DNA of 64,000 nt from Microcaldota archaeon. Lineage in GTDB: Archaea; Micrarchaeota; Micrarchaeia; Anstonellales; Bilamarchaeaceae. A program made the translations under genes and the position numbers. The notes below the pieces were generated by a model that was given only the letters and a program-made list of their open reading frames with translations, searched no databases and was not told the origin of the DNA. Each line of letters starts with the position of its first letter. Position 1 is the first letter of the stretch. This document shows positions 8,474-16,990 of this stretch, one piece after another. The stretch is taken from assembly GCA_016212525.1 (NCBI GenBank), contig JACRGD010000005.1:252071-316070 (forward strand). The letters are read 5' to 3'.

Positions 8474-9481
8474 TTATTTGTAGAATTTTTTAGCCTCTTC
8501 TAATGTTATTGGTTTGTAGTCATGTGCATGGCCTGCAGATCCAAATGCCAAGTATCTTTCCTTCACTATTGTTATCATTGCATCTCTTGCAGGAGTTAAA
8601 TATTCTCGGGGATCGAACTTGTCCGGATGAAGTGTTAAAAATTTACGAACTGCTGCAGTCGCTGCTAATCTAAGATCAGTGTCAACATTTACCTTCCTTA
8701 CTCCCGCTGCAATCCCTTCCTTTATTGCCCATAGCGGAACTCCGAATGTCGGAGTCATTTTTCCCCCGTATTTGTTTATTTCTTCTATCAATTCCTGTGG
8801 AACTGAAGATGATCCGTGCATTACCATATGAAGGTTTGGACAGCGTCTATGTATTTCCCGAATCACATCCATCGCAAGCAAATTTTTGTCCGGGTCTGGC
8901 TTAATTTTGAACTTGTATGCTCCATGCGAGGTTCCTATTGCGACTGCAAGTGCATCCACACCCGTTTTTGAGAGAAAGTCCTGAACCTGATTCGGGTCTG
9001 TAAGATGAATTTTTCCAGATCCAACTCCATCTTCTATGCCGCCTAGCGTGCCCAATTCGCCCTCGACCGTTACGCCGAATTTGTGTGCATATTCTACAAC
9101 CTCGCGAGTAACCTTTACATTCTCTTCATATGTCGTTGGTGTTTTTCCGTCTTCTCTTAGCGAACCATCAATCATTACTGATGTAAATCCAAGTGATATG
9201 GCCGTCTTAGCCGAATCGAGATTATTTCCGTGATCCAGGTGTACTGCGATTGGTAAATCTGCGTATTTCTCCGCACATGCCATCATTATATTTCTAAGAA
9301 ATATCAGATCGCTGTACTTGAGTGCTCCTCGGGATGCTGCTATTATAACTGGAGATTTAACTTCAGCTGCACCTCTCATGATCGCCTGAGCCTGTTCCAT
9401 GTTGTTTACGTTAAAGTGCGGAACTCCGTAGCCCCCTTTTGCTGCCTCGTCAAGAATCTGCTTCATTGGTACTAATGGCAT
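8474..9481 (-). CDS. fba: Class II fructose-bisphosphate aldolase
   Basis: Zinc-dependent aldolase interconverting fructose-1,6-bisphosphate with the two triose phosphates. The barrel contains HLDHGNN (catalytic Asp and zinc His, about residues 81-87), VEGELGTLGG, AIGTSHGAY and MVMHGSSSVP, all typical of class II enzymes. 335 residues is in the usual range. GAGGGTT precedes the ATG. Upstream of and co-directional with glpX, so the two enzymes are probably made together. Class II aldolase is uncommon in archaea. Confidence 0.95.
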   Translation of the reverse strand: MPLVPMKQILDEAAKGGYGVPHFNVNNMEQAQAIMRGAAEVKSPVIIAASRGALKYSDLIFLRNIMMACAEKYADLPIAVHLDHGNNLDSAKTAISLGFTSVMIDGSLREDGKTPTTYEENVKVTREVVEYAHKFGVTVEGELGTLGGIEDGVGSGKIHLTDPNQVQDFLSKTGVDALAVAIGTSHGAYKFKIKPDPDKNLLAMDVIREIHRRCPNLHMVMHGSSSVPQELIEEINKYGGKMTPTFGVPLWAIKEGIAAGVRKVNVDTDLRLAATAAVRKFLTLHPDKFDPREYLTPARDAMITIVKERYLAFGSAGHAHDYKPITLEEAKKFYK

Positions 9482-9552
9482 ATCTAACCCTCATTATCTC
9501 TAGTGGCGTATGGATAAATATAAAGATTACGCTGTGATGGCATGGTTACTCT

Positions 9553-10905
9553 TTATGCGACCATCTTCAGTTTTCTTAGTCCTGCTTGCTCTTCTCCTCT
9601 TGGAGCCCGGAATCGTGTGTCATATTTTTGCCCCGGTAATCCTTCTGCCTGAGTCAAGATTTTCTCTCTTGATTTTTCGGGAACTGTGATTCCTATGGCG
9701 CGATCCACAAACCGGTCTTCTTTATGTGTTGTTCCGTTGTCTCGATCTATGACAAATGCAGATCCTCTTTCTAGGAAGTGATATATTGCCTGAAGTGACC
9801 TAGTTACTTTTCCAGGTTTTCTATCTCCTATTGGCAGGTCCTCTATTTCTTTAGCACCCTTTCTCTTGACCCCCACGCCTACGATCGGTGTTACTTTTGC
9901 AGCCGTTCCCCAGGCCATCGCCTCATCCGCATCAAGAAGATCGTTCAATGTTATTGGTTCTTCCAGTACTCCTTTAAGACCAAGATCGGCAGCTAATAGT
10001 CTTCCTGCTTCTAGCATGTTATATCTAGTTATTCCAGGAAGAATCATGAAATTTAATGCGGGTGTTATTAACCAGCCGTCTTTTACTATTGCTATATTTG
10101 CACTTGTGAGTTCAGTTACTATATCCTGTCCTCTTCTGTCCCTTCCAATTAGAAGTGCATCATTGTAGCCTAATCTATTCGCATTGTTTTTGAGAGGTGT
10201 TCTTTTTCCACCATAATTAGCAGCTGCTTTTGCATAGTCCGTAGAACCTCTTAGTTCCGCAACTACCGGGTCCTCATATACAAAAATCTTCATTCCATTT
10301 TCAAATACTCCCGGTCCCATGTATTCTCGAGGCCACCACTGGCCGTGCAATGTAAACTCTGGTAAATTTGTTGTGCTTGTAGATACTCCCATCCCGCCTG
10401 GACCAATGCCTGCAATCGGCCTTAAATACCTAACTAAAAACCCTAGTTCAAGATTTTTCTCTAGCATTTGGATGGTCAAATCTGTCGCTTCGCTTATTGA
10501 GATGGCACCTGTTCGCATTCCCTTTTCTAGCACTGGTATTTTTATTCCAAATTCATTTGGATGCTCACGGCTCATGAGATATGCTTCTTCATATGGAACT
10601 GAGGGTCGAAATTCAAGTCCATCATCTATTCTTCTGGTTTTCTGATTCCCATACATTATCTCATAATTGATGGCTAATCTGGCACAATGCGGTCTTATTT
10701 CGTTGACTACGACTACTAGTCTCCCATCCTCTAGCTGAGTAACCTCAGTACTTCCTCCTTCAAATACTGCAGTTCCGTAACTGTCTTTGTGTCTATGTTT
10801 ACCCCCTACAGGATCTAGATAATCATATTTTCCACCTTCGACATCGTAAGTTACAAATTCCCTGTTTCTCAATTCAACTAGTGCATTTGGTTGTGTGTTT
10901 ATCAT
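9553..10905 (-). CDS. Class IV PLP aminotransferase, branched-chain aminotransferase-like
   Basis: Fold type IV PLP enzyme. The C-terminal two thirds match the IlvE/D-amino-acid aminotransferase family: the expected PLP lysine lies in AKAAANYGG (about residue 224), followed by NRLGYNDALLI, VTELTSANIAIV (the glutamate that contacts the cofactor), and LPGITRYNMLE. It is much longer (450 residues) than usual IlvE (about 300), with an N-terminal extension of roughly 120 residues and a C-terminal tail whose roles I cannot read. Substrate is uncertain; branched-chain amino acids are the default guess. A GGAGAGGCAAGAGGG stretch provides the ribosome binding site. Confidence 0.75.
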   Translation of the reverse strand: MINTQPNALVELRNREFVTYDVEGGKYDYLDPVGGKHRHKDSYGTAVFEGGSTEVTQLEDGRLVVVVNEIRPHCARLAINYEIMYGNQKTRRIDDGLEFRPSVPYEEAYLMSREHPNEFGIKIPVLEKGMRTGAISISEATDLTIQMLEKNLELGFLVRYLRPIAGIGPGGMGVSTSTTNLPEFTLHGQWWPREYMGPGVFENGMKIFVYEDPVVAELRGSTDYAKAAANYGGKRTPLKNNANRLGYNDALLIGRDRRGQDIVTELTSANIAIVKDGWLITPALNFMILPGITRYNMLEAGRLLAADLGLKGVLEEPITLNDLLDADEAMAWGTAAKVTPIVGVGVKRKGAKEIEDLPIGDRKPGKVTRSLQAIYHFLERGSAFVIDRDNGTTHKEDRFVDRAIGITVPEKSREKILTQAEGLPGQKYDTRFRAPRGEEQAGLRKLKMVA

Positions 10906-11054
10906 AAGAACCCTCTTGCCTCTCCTCTCTGCAATGGGGTTATATTAATCTTTTTGGGATTCATGTTAAAATTCGGTAAAAGACGTAATGCTTTTTAGTG
11001 AAAACTCGGTTTGGAATTATTAAAATTAAAAGTTAAAAAAAATAATTCTCTTCT

Positions 11055-13154
11055 CTATGCTGCTTTCTGCATGACTTGCATCTTGTCTTCTTCTACTCCC
11101 TTTGTTTTGGCAGTAGTTCCAACGTGCAAGACTTGTTCGTGTCTAGAGCTGTCTCGGTAAATGGTAATTCCTTTGCACTTGAGCTTCCAGGCTAGCAAAT
11201 AGACGTTTTTGACATCATCGACCGTTGAATTTGCAGCCATATTGATGGTCTTACTCACTGCCAATTCAACGTTTTCCTGGAATGCAGCCTGCATTCTTAC
11301 GTGCGCATCTGGAGCAAGATCATATGCGACCCTAAATACGTCCTTGACGTCCTGTGGTAGTCCTTCAATGTCCTTTAAGCTTCCCTTTTCCATTACTTCT
11401 CTGATTAGGTCTTCGCTATACAATCCCCTTACCTTGAGGACTTGTTCGAACACTGGATCTAAGTAGTGATATTGTCCAGTTCTGACTGTTTTAAGGAATG
11501 ATATTGCAAAAACCGGTTCAATTCCGCTTGATGTATCGGCAATCATTGATATTGTTCCAGTTGGTGCTATCGATGTGCACGTTGCATTTCTCATGGCATC
11601 ATATTTCTGTGAAAGCGGACTATTTTTGAAATTCGGGAATGCTCCTCTTGCTCTTCCTAGTTCATGGCTCATCTTGCGGCACTCGTCATTTATGAACTTC
11701 ATTATTTCTCGTCCTACTTCATATCCTTGTTCAGAATCGTATCTTATGCCCATCATGTAGAGCATTCTTGCAAAGCCCATTACGCCAAGTCCGATTCGTC
11801 GGTTCTTAAGTGTCTGTTCTTTGATCTGAGGAATCGGATAAACATTCATATCTATTACGTTGTCCAAAAACTCAAATGCTAGTCTTACTACGTATCTTAA
11901 TCTCTCCCATTTTATTTTTTTCTTCCAATCTCCCTTACTCCAGTTAAGATCTACAAATTTCACCATGTTTATGCTGCCTAGATTACACGACTCGAAATCA
12001 GGCATTGGTACTTCGCCACAGGGATTGGTTGCGTGTATCGGTTCATTTGGAGTTGGGTTAGTCCTATTTATCTCATCGATAAACAAGACTCCTGGTTCGG
12101 CCGATTTCCATGCTGAATATGCAATCATATCAAATAATCCCCTGGCACTGATTTTTCTTAGTGCTCTGCCATCTCTGGGATTCTTAAGTTCATATTCCTG
12201 ATTATTTTCGACTGCGCTCATGAATGCGTCATCTGCCATGACACTGACATTGAAGTTCTCCATTACTCCAGGGGTTTGTTTCATCATTATGAATTCCTCA
12301 ATGTCCGGGTGCCAAACGTGGAATGTAGCCATGTTTGCGCCTCTTCTCTTTCCGCCTTGCTTTACTACATTCGTTGCATTGTCAAAAGGACTCATAAATG
12401 ATATCGGTCCTGATGCAATTCCGTTGGTACTTCTTACGAAGTCTCCCTTTGGTCTTATGTAAGAGAAACAGAATCCTGTTCCCCCTCCTGTCTTATGTAC
12501 CATTGCCTGCCATTTGACTGCTTCAAATATCTGTTCTATATCGTCTTTGACTGGCAAAATAAAACATGCTGCAAGCTGTCCTGAAGTTGTACCTGCGTTC
12601 ATGAGGGTTGGTGAATTTGGTAAAAATTCAAAATTTGTCATTACTTCGTAGAATGCTTCCTCATATTGTCTTATCGCCCGATCATCAGCACCGTAATTTT
12701 TCTCATTCGATGCTAGGTGTTTTGCAACTCTCCTAAATAGTTGACTTGGAGACTCAATTATTTTTCCCGTTTCGTCTCTCAGCAAATATCTCTTTTCAAG
12801 AACCTGAACTGCATTTACTGGCATTTTAAGGTCGTCATAGACTCCCATCATGGTTTTCATTTCACGTTCGACATTTTTTGTGTGCCTATATAATATATAC
12901 GCTTTCGCAGTCGCTGCGTGGCCTGTTTCGATGAGTGCCTTTTCAACGTGATCCTGAACCTCTTCAACTGTTGGTATGTCCTTTTCCGTATATTTCGCAT
13001 TTAGGAGTTCGTGTACTCGATTTGCTACTCTTTCTGCTTCTGCCTTATCATTTCCGCCTACTGACTGAGCAGCTTTAAAAATTGCTTCTGCAACTTTTTG
13101 TTTATCAAAATCTACTATCGATCCGTCTCTTTTTCTTATCTTTGATACACTCAT
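11055..13154 (-). CDS. nrdJ: Ribonucleoside-diphosphate reductase, adenosylcobalamin-dependent (class II)
   Basis: Reduces ribonucleotides to deoxyribonucleotides for DNA synthesis. An N-terminal ATP-cone (KIRKRDGSIVDFDKQKV) precedes the catalytic barrel, with SPTLMNAGTTSGQLAACFI, GTGFCFS, NPCGEVPMPDFESCNLGS and PTGTISMIADTSSGIEP, all classical. No small radical-generating subunit lies nearby, in keeping with a B12 enzyme. 699 residues. The chain ends soon after ITIYRDSSRHEQVL with no C-terminal Cys pair of the sort many class II enzymes use for re-reduction. GGGTG precedes the ATG. The TATA box lies about 90 bases upstream. Confidence 0.93.
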   Translation of the reverse strand: MSVSKIRKRDGSIVDFDKQKVAEAIFKAAQSVGGNDKAEAERVANRVHELLNAKYTEKDIPTVEEVQDHVEKALIETGHAATAKAYILYRHTKNVEREMKTMMGVYDDLKMPVNAVQVLEKRYLLRDETGKIIESPSQLFRRVAKHLASNEKNYGADDRAIRQYEEAFYEVMTNFEFLPNSPTLMNAGTTSGQLAACFILPVKDDIEQIFEAVKWQAMVHKTGGGTGFCFSYIRPKGDFVRSTNGIASGPISFMSPFDNATNVVKQGGKRRGANMATFHVWHPDIEEFIMMKQTPGVMENFNVSVMADDAFMSAVENNQEYELKNPRDGRALRKISARGLFDMIAYSAWKSAEPGVLFIDEINRTNPTPNEPIHATNPCGEVPMPDFESCNLGSINMVKFVDLNWSKGDWKKKIKWERLRYVVRLAFEFLDNVIDMNVYPIPQIKEQTLKNRRIGLGVMGFARMLYMMGIRYDSEQGYEVGREIMKFINDECRKMSHELGRARGAFPNFKNSPLSQKYDAMRNATCTSIAPTGTISMIADTSSGIEPVFAISFLKTVRTGQYHYLDPVFEQVLKVRGLYSEDLIREVMEKGSLKDIEGLPQDVKDVFRVAYDLAPDAHVRMQAAFQENVELAVSKTINMAANSTVDDVKNVYLLAWKLKCKGITIYRDSSRHEQVLHVGTTAKTKGVEEDKMQVMQKAA

Positions 13155-13206
13155 CTTAACACCCGCGTTGTAATCTCCCTATGATCTTATTTCTTATCCT
13201 ATTTTT

Positions 13207-13252
13207 GCTCTTTTCCTAGAGCAAGATGTTTAGTTCAATTGCCTTTATAAAA
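13207..13252 (-). promoter_or_regulatory. nrdJ promoter and leader hairpin
   Basis: Read on the minus strand, TTTTATAAA lies at 13252-13244, and transcription should start near 13222. A 5-bp hairpin (GCTCT/AGAGC, 13207-13222) would then sit at the very 5' end of a leader of about 68 bases. I see no B12 riboswitch elements. Confidence 0.45.
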
Positions 13253-13296
13253 GTCGCTCCTTTCTTCGTAATTCAGTTAAACGTTTGCAACCAGTA

Positions 13297-13313
13297 AAAG
13301 AAACAGTTTCTTT
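13297..13313 (-). terminator. Possible terminator hairpin after the 13.4 kb membrane-protein gene
   Basis: A perfect inverted repeat with 8-base arms (AAAGAAAC and GTTTCTTT, one base between) lies about 80 bases past the stop of the membrane-protein gene. On the minus strand it is followed by TTTTA. It could end that transcript or be an operator upstream of nrdJ. Confidence 0.3.
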
Positions 13314-13394
13314 ATTCCTTGTTTTTCTCTCTCGTGTTTTTTCTGATTTATTTCTTCAACCTAATTTTCCTCTTGTTTTTAAATGGGCCAATGC

Positions 13395-13913
13395 TTATTT
13401 TTTGTTTATTTTTTGCGGTTGCATATTACTTCCTATTAACCCGAGCGTGTAACTGATCAGAATTCCTATACTTATCATCCCAACTCCACATAATGCTGAA
13501 TATAGGATGCCTGTAAATCCGCTCGTGTCTCCTAATATTGCGGTTGCAAGCACTGCTTCCGTTGGCTTAAACGTTCTGATGTTTAGTTGTCCTCCTAATG
13601 CCATCATTCCTATAATCACGTTCAATATTATTCCTATGAATCCTCCTGCAGCGTATGCTATTGCAGATGCTGCCGCAGCAGCGTTGTTGTTCAAATTATA
13701 TCTTTTTACTGCTCTTTTGCCCGTCCAGATGTACAGGTAAATAAAAATCGGTATCAAAAGATAACTATATCCCAGTTGTATCTTTCTTACCGAATCCAAA
13801 TATTCTCCGCTTGTGAAAATCGTAAGAATTTCAAGTCCTATTCCAAATATTGATAGTATTAATGATATTACTATTGGCGTCAAGGAAGCTCTAATTATCT
13901 TTGCAGTTTCCAT
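13395..13913 (-). CDS. Hypothetical four-helix membrane protein
   Basis: 172 residues with about four membrane helices (roughly residues 12-35, 48-65, 82-108 and 135-160), and an alanine-rich stretch (NNNAAAAASAIAYAAGG) leading into the third. The C-terminus is basic and probably cytoplasmic. GGTGAA before the ATG supports the start. I do not recognise the family and the neighbours give no hint. Confidence 0.6.
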   Translation of the reverse strand: METAKIIRASLTPIVISLILSIFGIGLEILTIFTSGEYLDSVRKIQLGYSYLLIPIFIYLYIWTGKRAVKRYNLNNNAAAAASAIAYAAGGFIGIILNVIIGMMALGGQLNIRTFKPTEAVLATAILGDTSGFTGILYSALCGVGMISIGILISYTLGLIGSNMQPQKINKK

Positions 13914-14022
13914 TTTTGTTTCACCTGGTCAGGACTAACTACAAATGTAATATTTATAAATTAAGAGCGTCTCTGCGCTCTCGAACTTTATCCTTATTTT
14001 TCTATCTGTCTCTATTTGTGAT

Positions 14023-15738
14023 TTAACAACTAAATACAAACCGCAATCCCGCGGTGTTTTTTTTGTCCAGTCTGCAAAATCCGAACCTTTCAAACTGAAC
14101 TATTTCTCCCATGTTAATTTCTTTTGCAGCTAACTCTACGATGCCTTCTATTTTTTCTAGGCTATTTGGATCAAATTCTCCGCTCTCGTTAAAGAGATCT
14201 TTTGGTTTTAGTACTTCGCATTTTTCGCGCTCATGTCCGACCCACTGTAGCTTCTTATCGACTTTGCCCTCTGGCATTATCTGTGTAATTAGTCGTCCAT
14301 CTTTTCGTTCCACTAATTTGACATTACAAAAGTCCTTAAGTCTGAAAATTTCTCCTATCTGGATTGTTTTCGCATCCTCCTGCGAAACGAATGCTTTATT
14401 TCCGACCTTTATCTTTCGAACTCCAATCTCCTTCTTGGGGTGAAGTTTTAGTTCCAGTTCCTTATCTGTCGCTCCATCTATCTCTACTTCTATTGGGTTT
14501 GGCACAAAGAAAAAGTGTTTCGATTCCGGATCAAGCATTTTTCGATTTAATGTGAGTAGCGCTTCCCAGTCCGGTTCGCTTTCGACTTTTGAAAGTCCAA
14601 ATGACTGCACAAATTCCTTTACTGCTTTTGGTAGGAGTCCTCGGCGTTCGAGTCCCTTGATTGTTGGAAGTCGTGGGTCGTCCCAACCCAAAACCTTTCC
14701 TTCTTTGACTAATGGGAGTAGAAGTCTCTTGCTAATTGGTGCATTTTTGATCGCCAGCCTTGAAAATCCGATCATTTCTGGTCTCTTCCAGCCTAGTATC
14801 GCAAACAACTCTGAGTAAAGTTCGTCTCTAAGTTCGTACTCTTTAGATCTCATTGAGTGGGTTATCCCCTCCAAATGGTCCATTACCACTACTGCCAGAT
14901 CATATCCAGGCCAGACTCGGTACTTTGCCAATTGCCGATAGTGCTTCGTGTCGATTATTCGGGCCAGTGCCGGATCTCTCATTACTGTGTTTAGTGCCTT
15001 AAGATCGCCCTTAAATCGAAGTATCGCCTCGCCTTCCTTGGAAACGCCCTCGATCATTTTCTCCCATGCCTCCAAATTTGCTTGGATTGATATGTTTCTG
15101 CAATGGCATTCAGTTCCGTCTTCCCTGTTTTTGCTTATCGTTTCTTGGCTACATGTGCAAACATATGCCCTTTCCTTCTTCATCAGTTCTACTGCCGTTT
15201 CGTATATCTTTGGCATATTATCCGAGGTAAACGTTTCTTTCTCAAATGGTATTCCAAGCCATGTTAGGCCTTCCTTAATCGCTTCTACGAACTGATACGA
15301 CTCTTTTTCCGGATTCGTATCGTCAAATCTAAGAATCATTTTTCCGCCATAGACTCGTGCTGCCTCATAATCTAACCATGCGGCTTTTGCATGCCCTATG
15401 TGCGGATAGCCTGATGGTTCGGGAGGGAACCGAGTCACTACTTTTCCTTCGATCGCATTCGGAAGCTCGAGCGTTTTCTTTTCCTCTTTTTTCTCAACAT
15501 AAGTAAACTGAGTCATCTCTTTCTCTATTTCTGATTTGGAAAGTTTTGCAACTCTGGTTGCTTCTGAGATTATTGTTGCCATGGTTTTTTTCATATCTGC
15601 CTTTGAGTCTGGGGCCTCGCCGATTACCTTGCCCACTACTGAGCCGGGGTTGGCTTTACCATAATCAAAAGCGTTCTTTAGGACGTGTTTGCGTATAATT
15701 AGTTCTAATTCGGATGACATGCTATGTTCTTGCTGCAT
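14023..15738 (-). CDS. gltX: Glutamyl-tRNA synthetase, archaeal type
   Basis: Class I aminoacyl-tRNA synthetase charging tRNA-Glu. The HIGH motif is in PEPSGYPHIGHAKAAW (about residues 106-121). LRFDDTNPEKE follows, and the KMSKS equivalent is ISKR in NAPISKRLLLPLV. A Cys/His cluster (CTCSQETIS and CHCRN) probably binds zinc. The C-terminal half is the beta-barrel anticodon-binding type shared with GlnRS and archaeal/eukaryotic GluRS. 571 residues is standard. The start could also be the ATG at 15720 (MSSELEL), which better matches relatives. In many archaea this enzyme also makes Glu-tRNA-Gln. Confidence 0.94.
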   Translation of the reverse strand: MQQEHSMSSELELIIRKHVLKNAFDYGKANPGSVVGKVIGEAPDSKADMKKTMATIISEATRVAKLSKSEIEKEMTQFTYVEKKEEKKTLELPNAIEGKVVTRFPPEPSGYPHIGHAKAAWLDYEAARVYGGKMILRFDDTNPEKESYQFVEAIKEGLTWLGIPFEKETFTSDNMPKIYETAVELMKKERAYVCTCSQETISKNREDGTECHCRNISIQANLEAWEKMIEGVSKEGEAILRFKGDLKALNTVMRDPALARIIDTKHYRQLAKYRVWPGYDLAVVVMDHLEGITHSMRSKEYELRDELYSELFAILGWKRPEMIGFSRLAIKNAPISKRLLLPLVKEGKVLGWDDPRLPTIKGLERRGLLPKAVKEFVQSFGLSKVESEPDWEALLTLNRKMLDPESKHFFFVPNPIEVEIDGATDKELELKLHPKKEIGVRKIKVGNKAFVSQEDAKTIQIGEIFRLKDFCNVKLVERKDGRLITQIMPEGKVDKKLQWVGHEREKCEVLKPKDLFNESGEFDPNSLEKIEGIVELAAKEINMGEIVQFERFGFCRLDKKNTAGLRFVFSC

Positions 15739-15815
15739 TTTATTTAAATCCTATTTGCTTCTTTGATCTTACTCGATTTTATACTCGGTACTCATTCCCA
15801 TCTTTGATACATGCC

Positions 15816-15824
15816 TTTATATAT
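15816..15824 (+). promoter_or_regulatory. TATA box between gltX and the structured leader
   Basis: TTTATATAT reads as a TATA element in both directions. On the plus strand it would start RNA at about 15845, just before the hairpin-rich leader. On the minus strand it would start RNA about 45 bases before gltX. It may serve both. Confidence 0.5.
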
Positions 15825-15876
15825 CTTTATTTACACCTATATTCTCAGAACAAAACAAAAATAAGAATCGAAAAAC

Positions 15877-16129
15877 GGAGGTGTGAATAAATGAACGGAA
15901 AACTTAATCAAGTATTTGAAGCATCCGCTACTTCTATTATGTTGTGTCACACCTCTTTGATCGTAAGATCCGATCTTATATAAGCAAGAAAAAAGGAAAC
16001 CCTCTTGGGTTTGTGTGACTCCAAATTCTTGCGATTGCCCCAAAAGAGCAATGATTTTCACCGCATTATTTCTTCTTTGTCTGCGGTAGTTCCTCTCATG
16101 TTGTGCTGAGGTGGCCATCAAGGCCCCTC
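15877..16129 (+). promoter_or_regulatory. Hairpin-dense RNA leader or ncRNA
   Basis: Six perfect or near-perfect stems in 253 bases: GGAGGTGTGA (15877) with TCACACCTCT (15947); TAAGATC/GATCTTA (15964-15978); AAACCC/GGGTTT with a 4-base loop (15997-16012); ATTGC/GCAAT (16034-16052); ACCGCA/TGCGGT (16060-16087); and GAGG-GGCC/GGCC-CCTC (16108-16129). The density is far above its surroundings. It lies between a TATA box at 15816 and the HTH gene at 16154, so a cis-acting leader is my first reading. A free ncRNA on either strand is possible. I looked for RNase P and SRP RNA signatures and saw none. Confidence 0.5.
15891..15983 (+). CDS. 30-codon leader ORF with sequestrable ribosome binding site
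   Basis: ATG at 15891 follows GGAGGTG (15877) at good spacing, and the frame ends in TAA at 15981-15983. The product would be 30 residues (MNGKLNQVFEASATSIMLCH and on), with no recognisable domain. The ribosome binding site is exactly complementary to codons about 19-22 of the same ORF, so the RNA can hide its own start. This looks like a regulatory leader peptide more than a functional protein, but translation is unproven. Confidence 0.35.
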   Translation: MNGKLNQVFEASATSIMLCHTSLIVRSDLI

Positions 16130-16153
16130 TTATTATAATGTCTGGGTGATGTT

Positions 16154-16411
16154 TTGTCAAATGGTCCTGGTGGCGTTGCCGCCAATTTTTCAGAGGAATC
16201 TGTTTCGATTCCCTTAGGTTCGACGTATATGGTTTCAGTAAATAAAAAAGGTCGTTTTAGAAAGTCCTTTGATTCCAAGCGATTCGAGGAGATCGTTAGG
16301 TTGTACTTCCTCGAGAAGCTTTCGGTGCGTAAGATCGCGTCCTTGACGGGTCTTTCCCACATGACTGTCTATCGAATGCTGAGCGACCCTAACGTCGCGA
16401 TCTTGGTCTGA
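16154..16411 (+). CDS. Small helix-turn-helix protein (resolvase/Hin-type HTH)
   Basis: 85 residues from a TTG start preceded by GGTGAT, the ribosome binding motif used by many genes here. An internal ATG at 16229 would give only the HTH part. Residues about 40-78 form a three-helix HTH (KRFEEIVRLYFLEKLSVRKI, then ASLTGLSHMTVYRML), like the C-terminal domain of serine invertases or transposase-associated HTH proteins. No catalytic domain is present, so it is a stand-alone DNA-binding protein or a remnant. It lies downstream of the structured leader and 270 bases before the ribosomal operon, and could regulate either. Confidence 0.6.
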   Translation: MSNGPGGVAANFSEESVSIPLGSTYMVSVNKKGRFRKSFDSKRFEEIVRLYFLEKLSVRKIASLTGLSHMTVYRMLSDPNVAILV

Positions 16412-16489
16412 TGCCCTCTGGGTTCGGATTTTGGATCGTTATCTTCTTCTTTACTTTTTTGCATTTTCCGTCTTCTCCTTCAGGGAGTC

Positions 16490-16584
16490 TTTTTAAATGT
16501 TTTTGTCTATATTAATCCTGCTCGGAACAAACACCTCCTTTCCATTAGTGGAGATTTGTTCAAAATATCGAGAGCTTTTCTCTC
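16490..16584 (+). promoter_or_regulatory. Promoter and structured leader of the ribosomal operon
   Basis: TTTTTAAAT at 16490-16498 is a plausible TATA box, putting the RNA start near 16518. Immediately downstream is a stem-loop at 16525-16561 (GAACAAA/TTTGTTC, then CTCC/GGAG inside) and a 5-bp hairpin GAGAG/CTCTC at 16570-16584. The leader before rps17 would be about 165 bases, long for this genome, where many genes are leaderless. A ribosomal-protein autoregulatory site is a reasonable inference. Confidence 0.4.
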
Positions 16585-16681
16585 TACACTCGTGTTCTTG
16601 AGGAAAAGTTTAGCAAATTAGATGGTGTTCGCGCACTGGTCTAGTAAATATAATGAACATTTCAAAAATTGGTGATTATAA

Positions 16682-16990
16682 ATGGCAGAAAAATGTGATG
16701 ATAGTAAATGCTTCATGCACGGCGATGTTAAGGTTCGTGGTGAGCGTTTATTCGGAAAAGTAGTTAGTGCAAAGAGCAAGAAAACTGTGGTGGTAGAACG
16801 GTCTGCAGTAAAATTCTTTCCAAAATATGCTAAATGGGCTCGTGGCAGATCCAGAATTGCAGCTCATAACCCTTCCTGCCTAAGCGCAAAGGTTGGTGAC
16901 ATGGTTCACTTGGCCGAATGCAGAAAACTTAGTAAGACTAAGGCATGGACAGTTGTTGAGATCGATTCTTCTGAAGGTGCTTCAATATGA
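16682..16990 (+). CDS. rps17: 30S ribosomal protein S17
   Basis: Small-subunit protein binding 16S rRNA near helix 11. RLFGKVVSAKSKKTVVVER and the following FFPKYAKWARGRSRIAAHNP are the archaeal S17 OB-fold. 102 residues. First gene of the operon; GGTGAT precedes the ATG. The usual upstream neighbours L22, S3 and L29 are absent, so the classical S10-spc cluster is broken here. Overlaps L14 by 4 bases. Confidence 0.95.
   Translation: MAEKCDDSKCFMHGDVKVRGERLFGKVVSAKSKKTVVVERSAVKFFPKYAKWARGRSRIAAHNPSCLSAKVGDMVHLAECRKLSKTKAWTVVEIDSSEGASI

Noticed and set aside
15840..16160. RNase P RNA or SRP RNA in the hairpin region
   Set aside because: I searched both strands by eye for the conserved motifs of each and found none; only generic stems are present.
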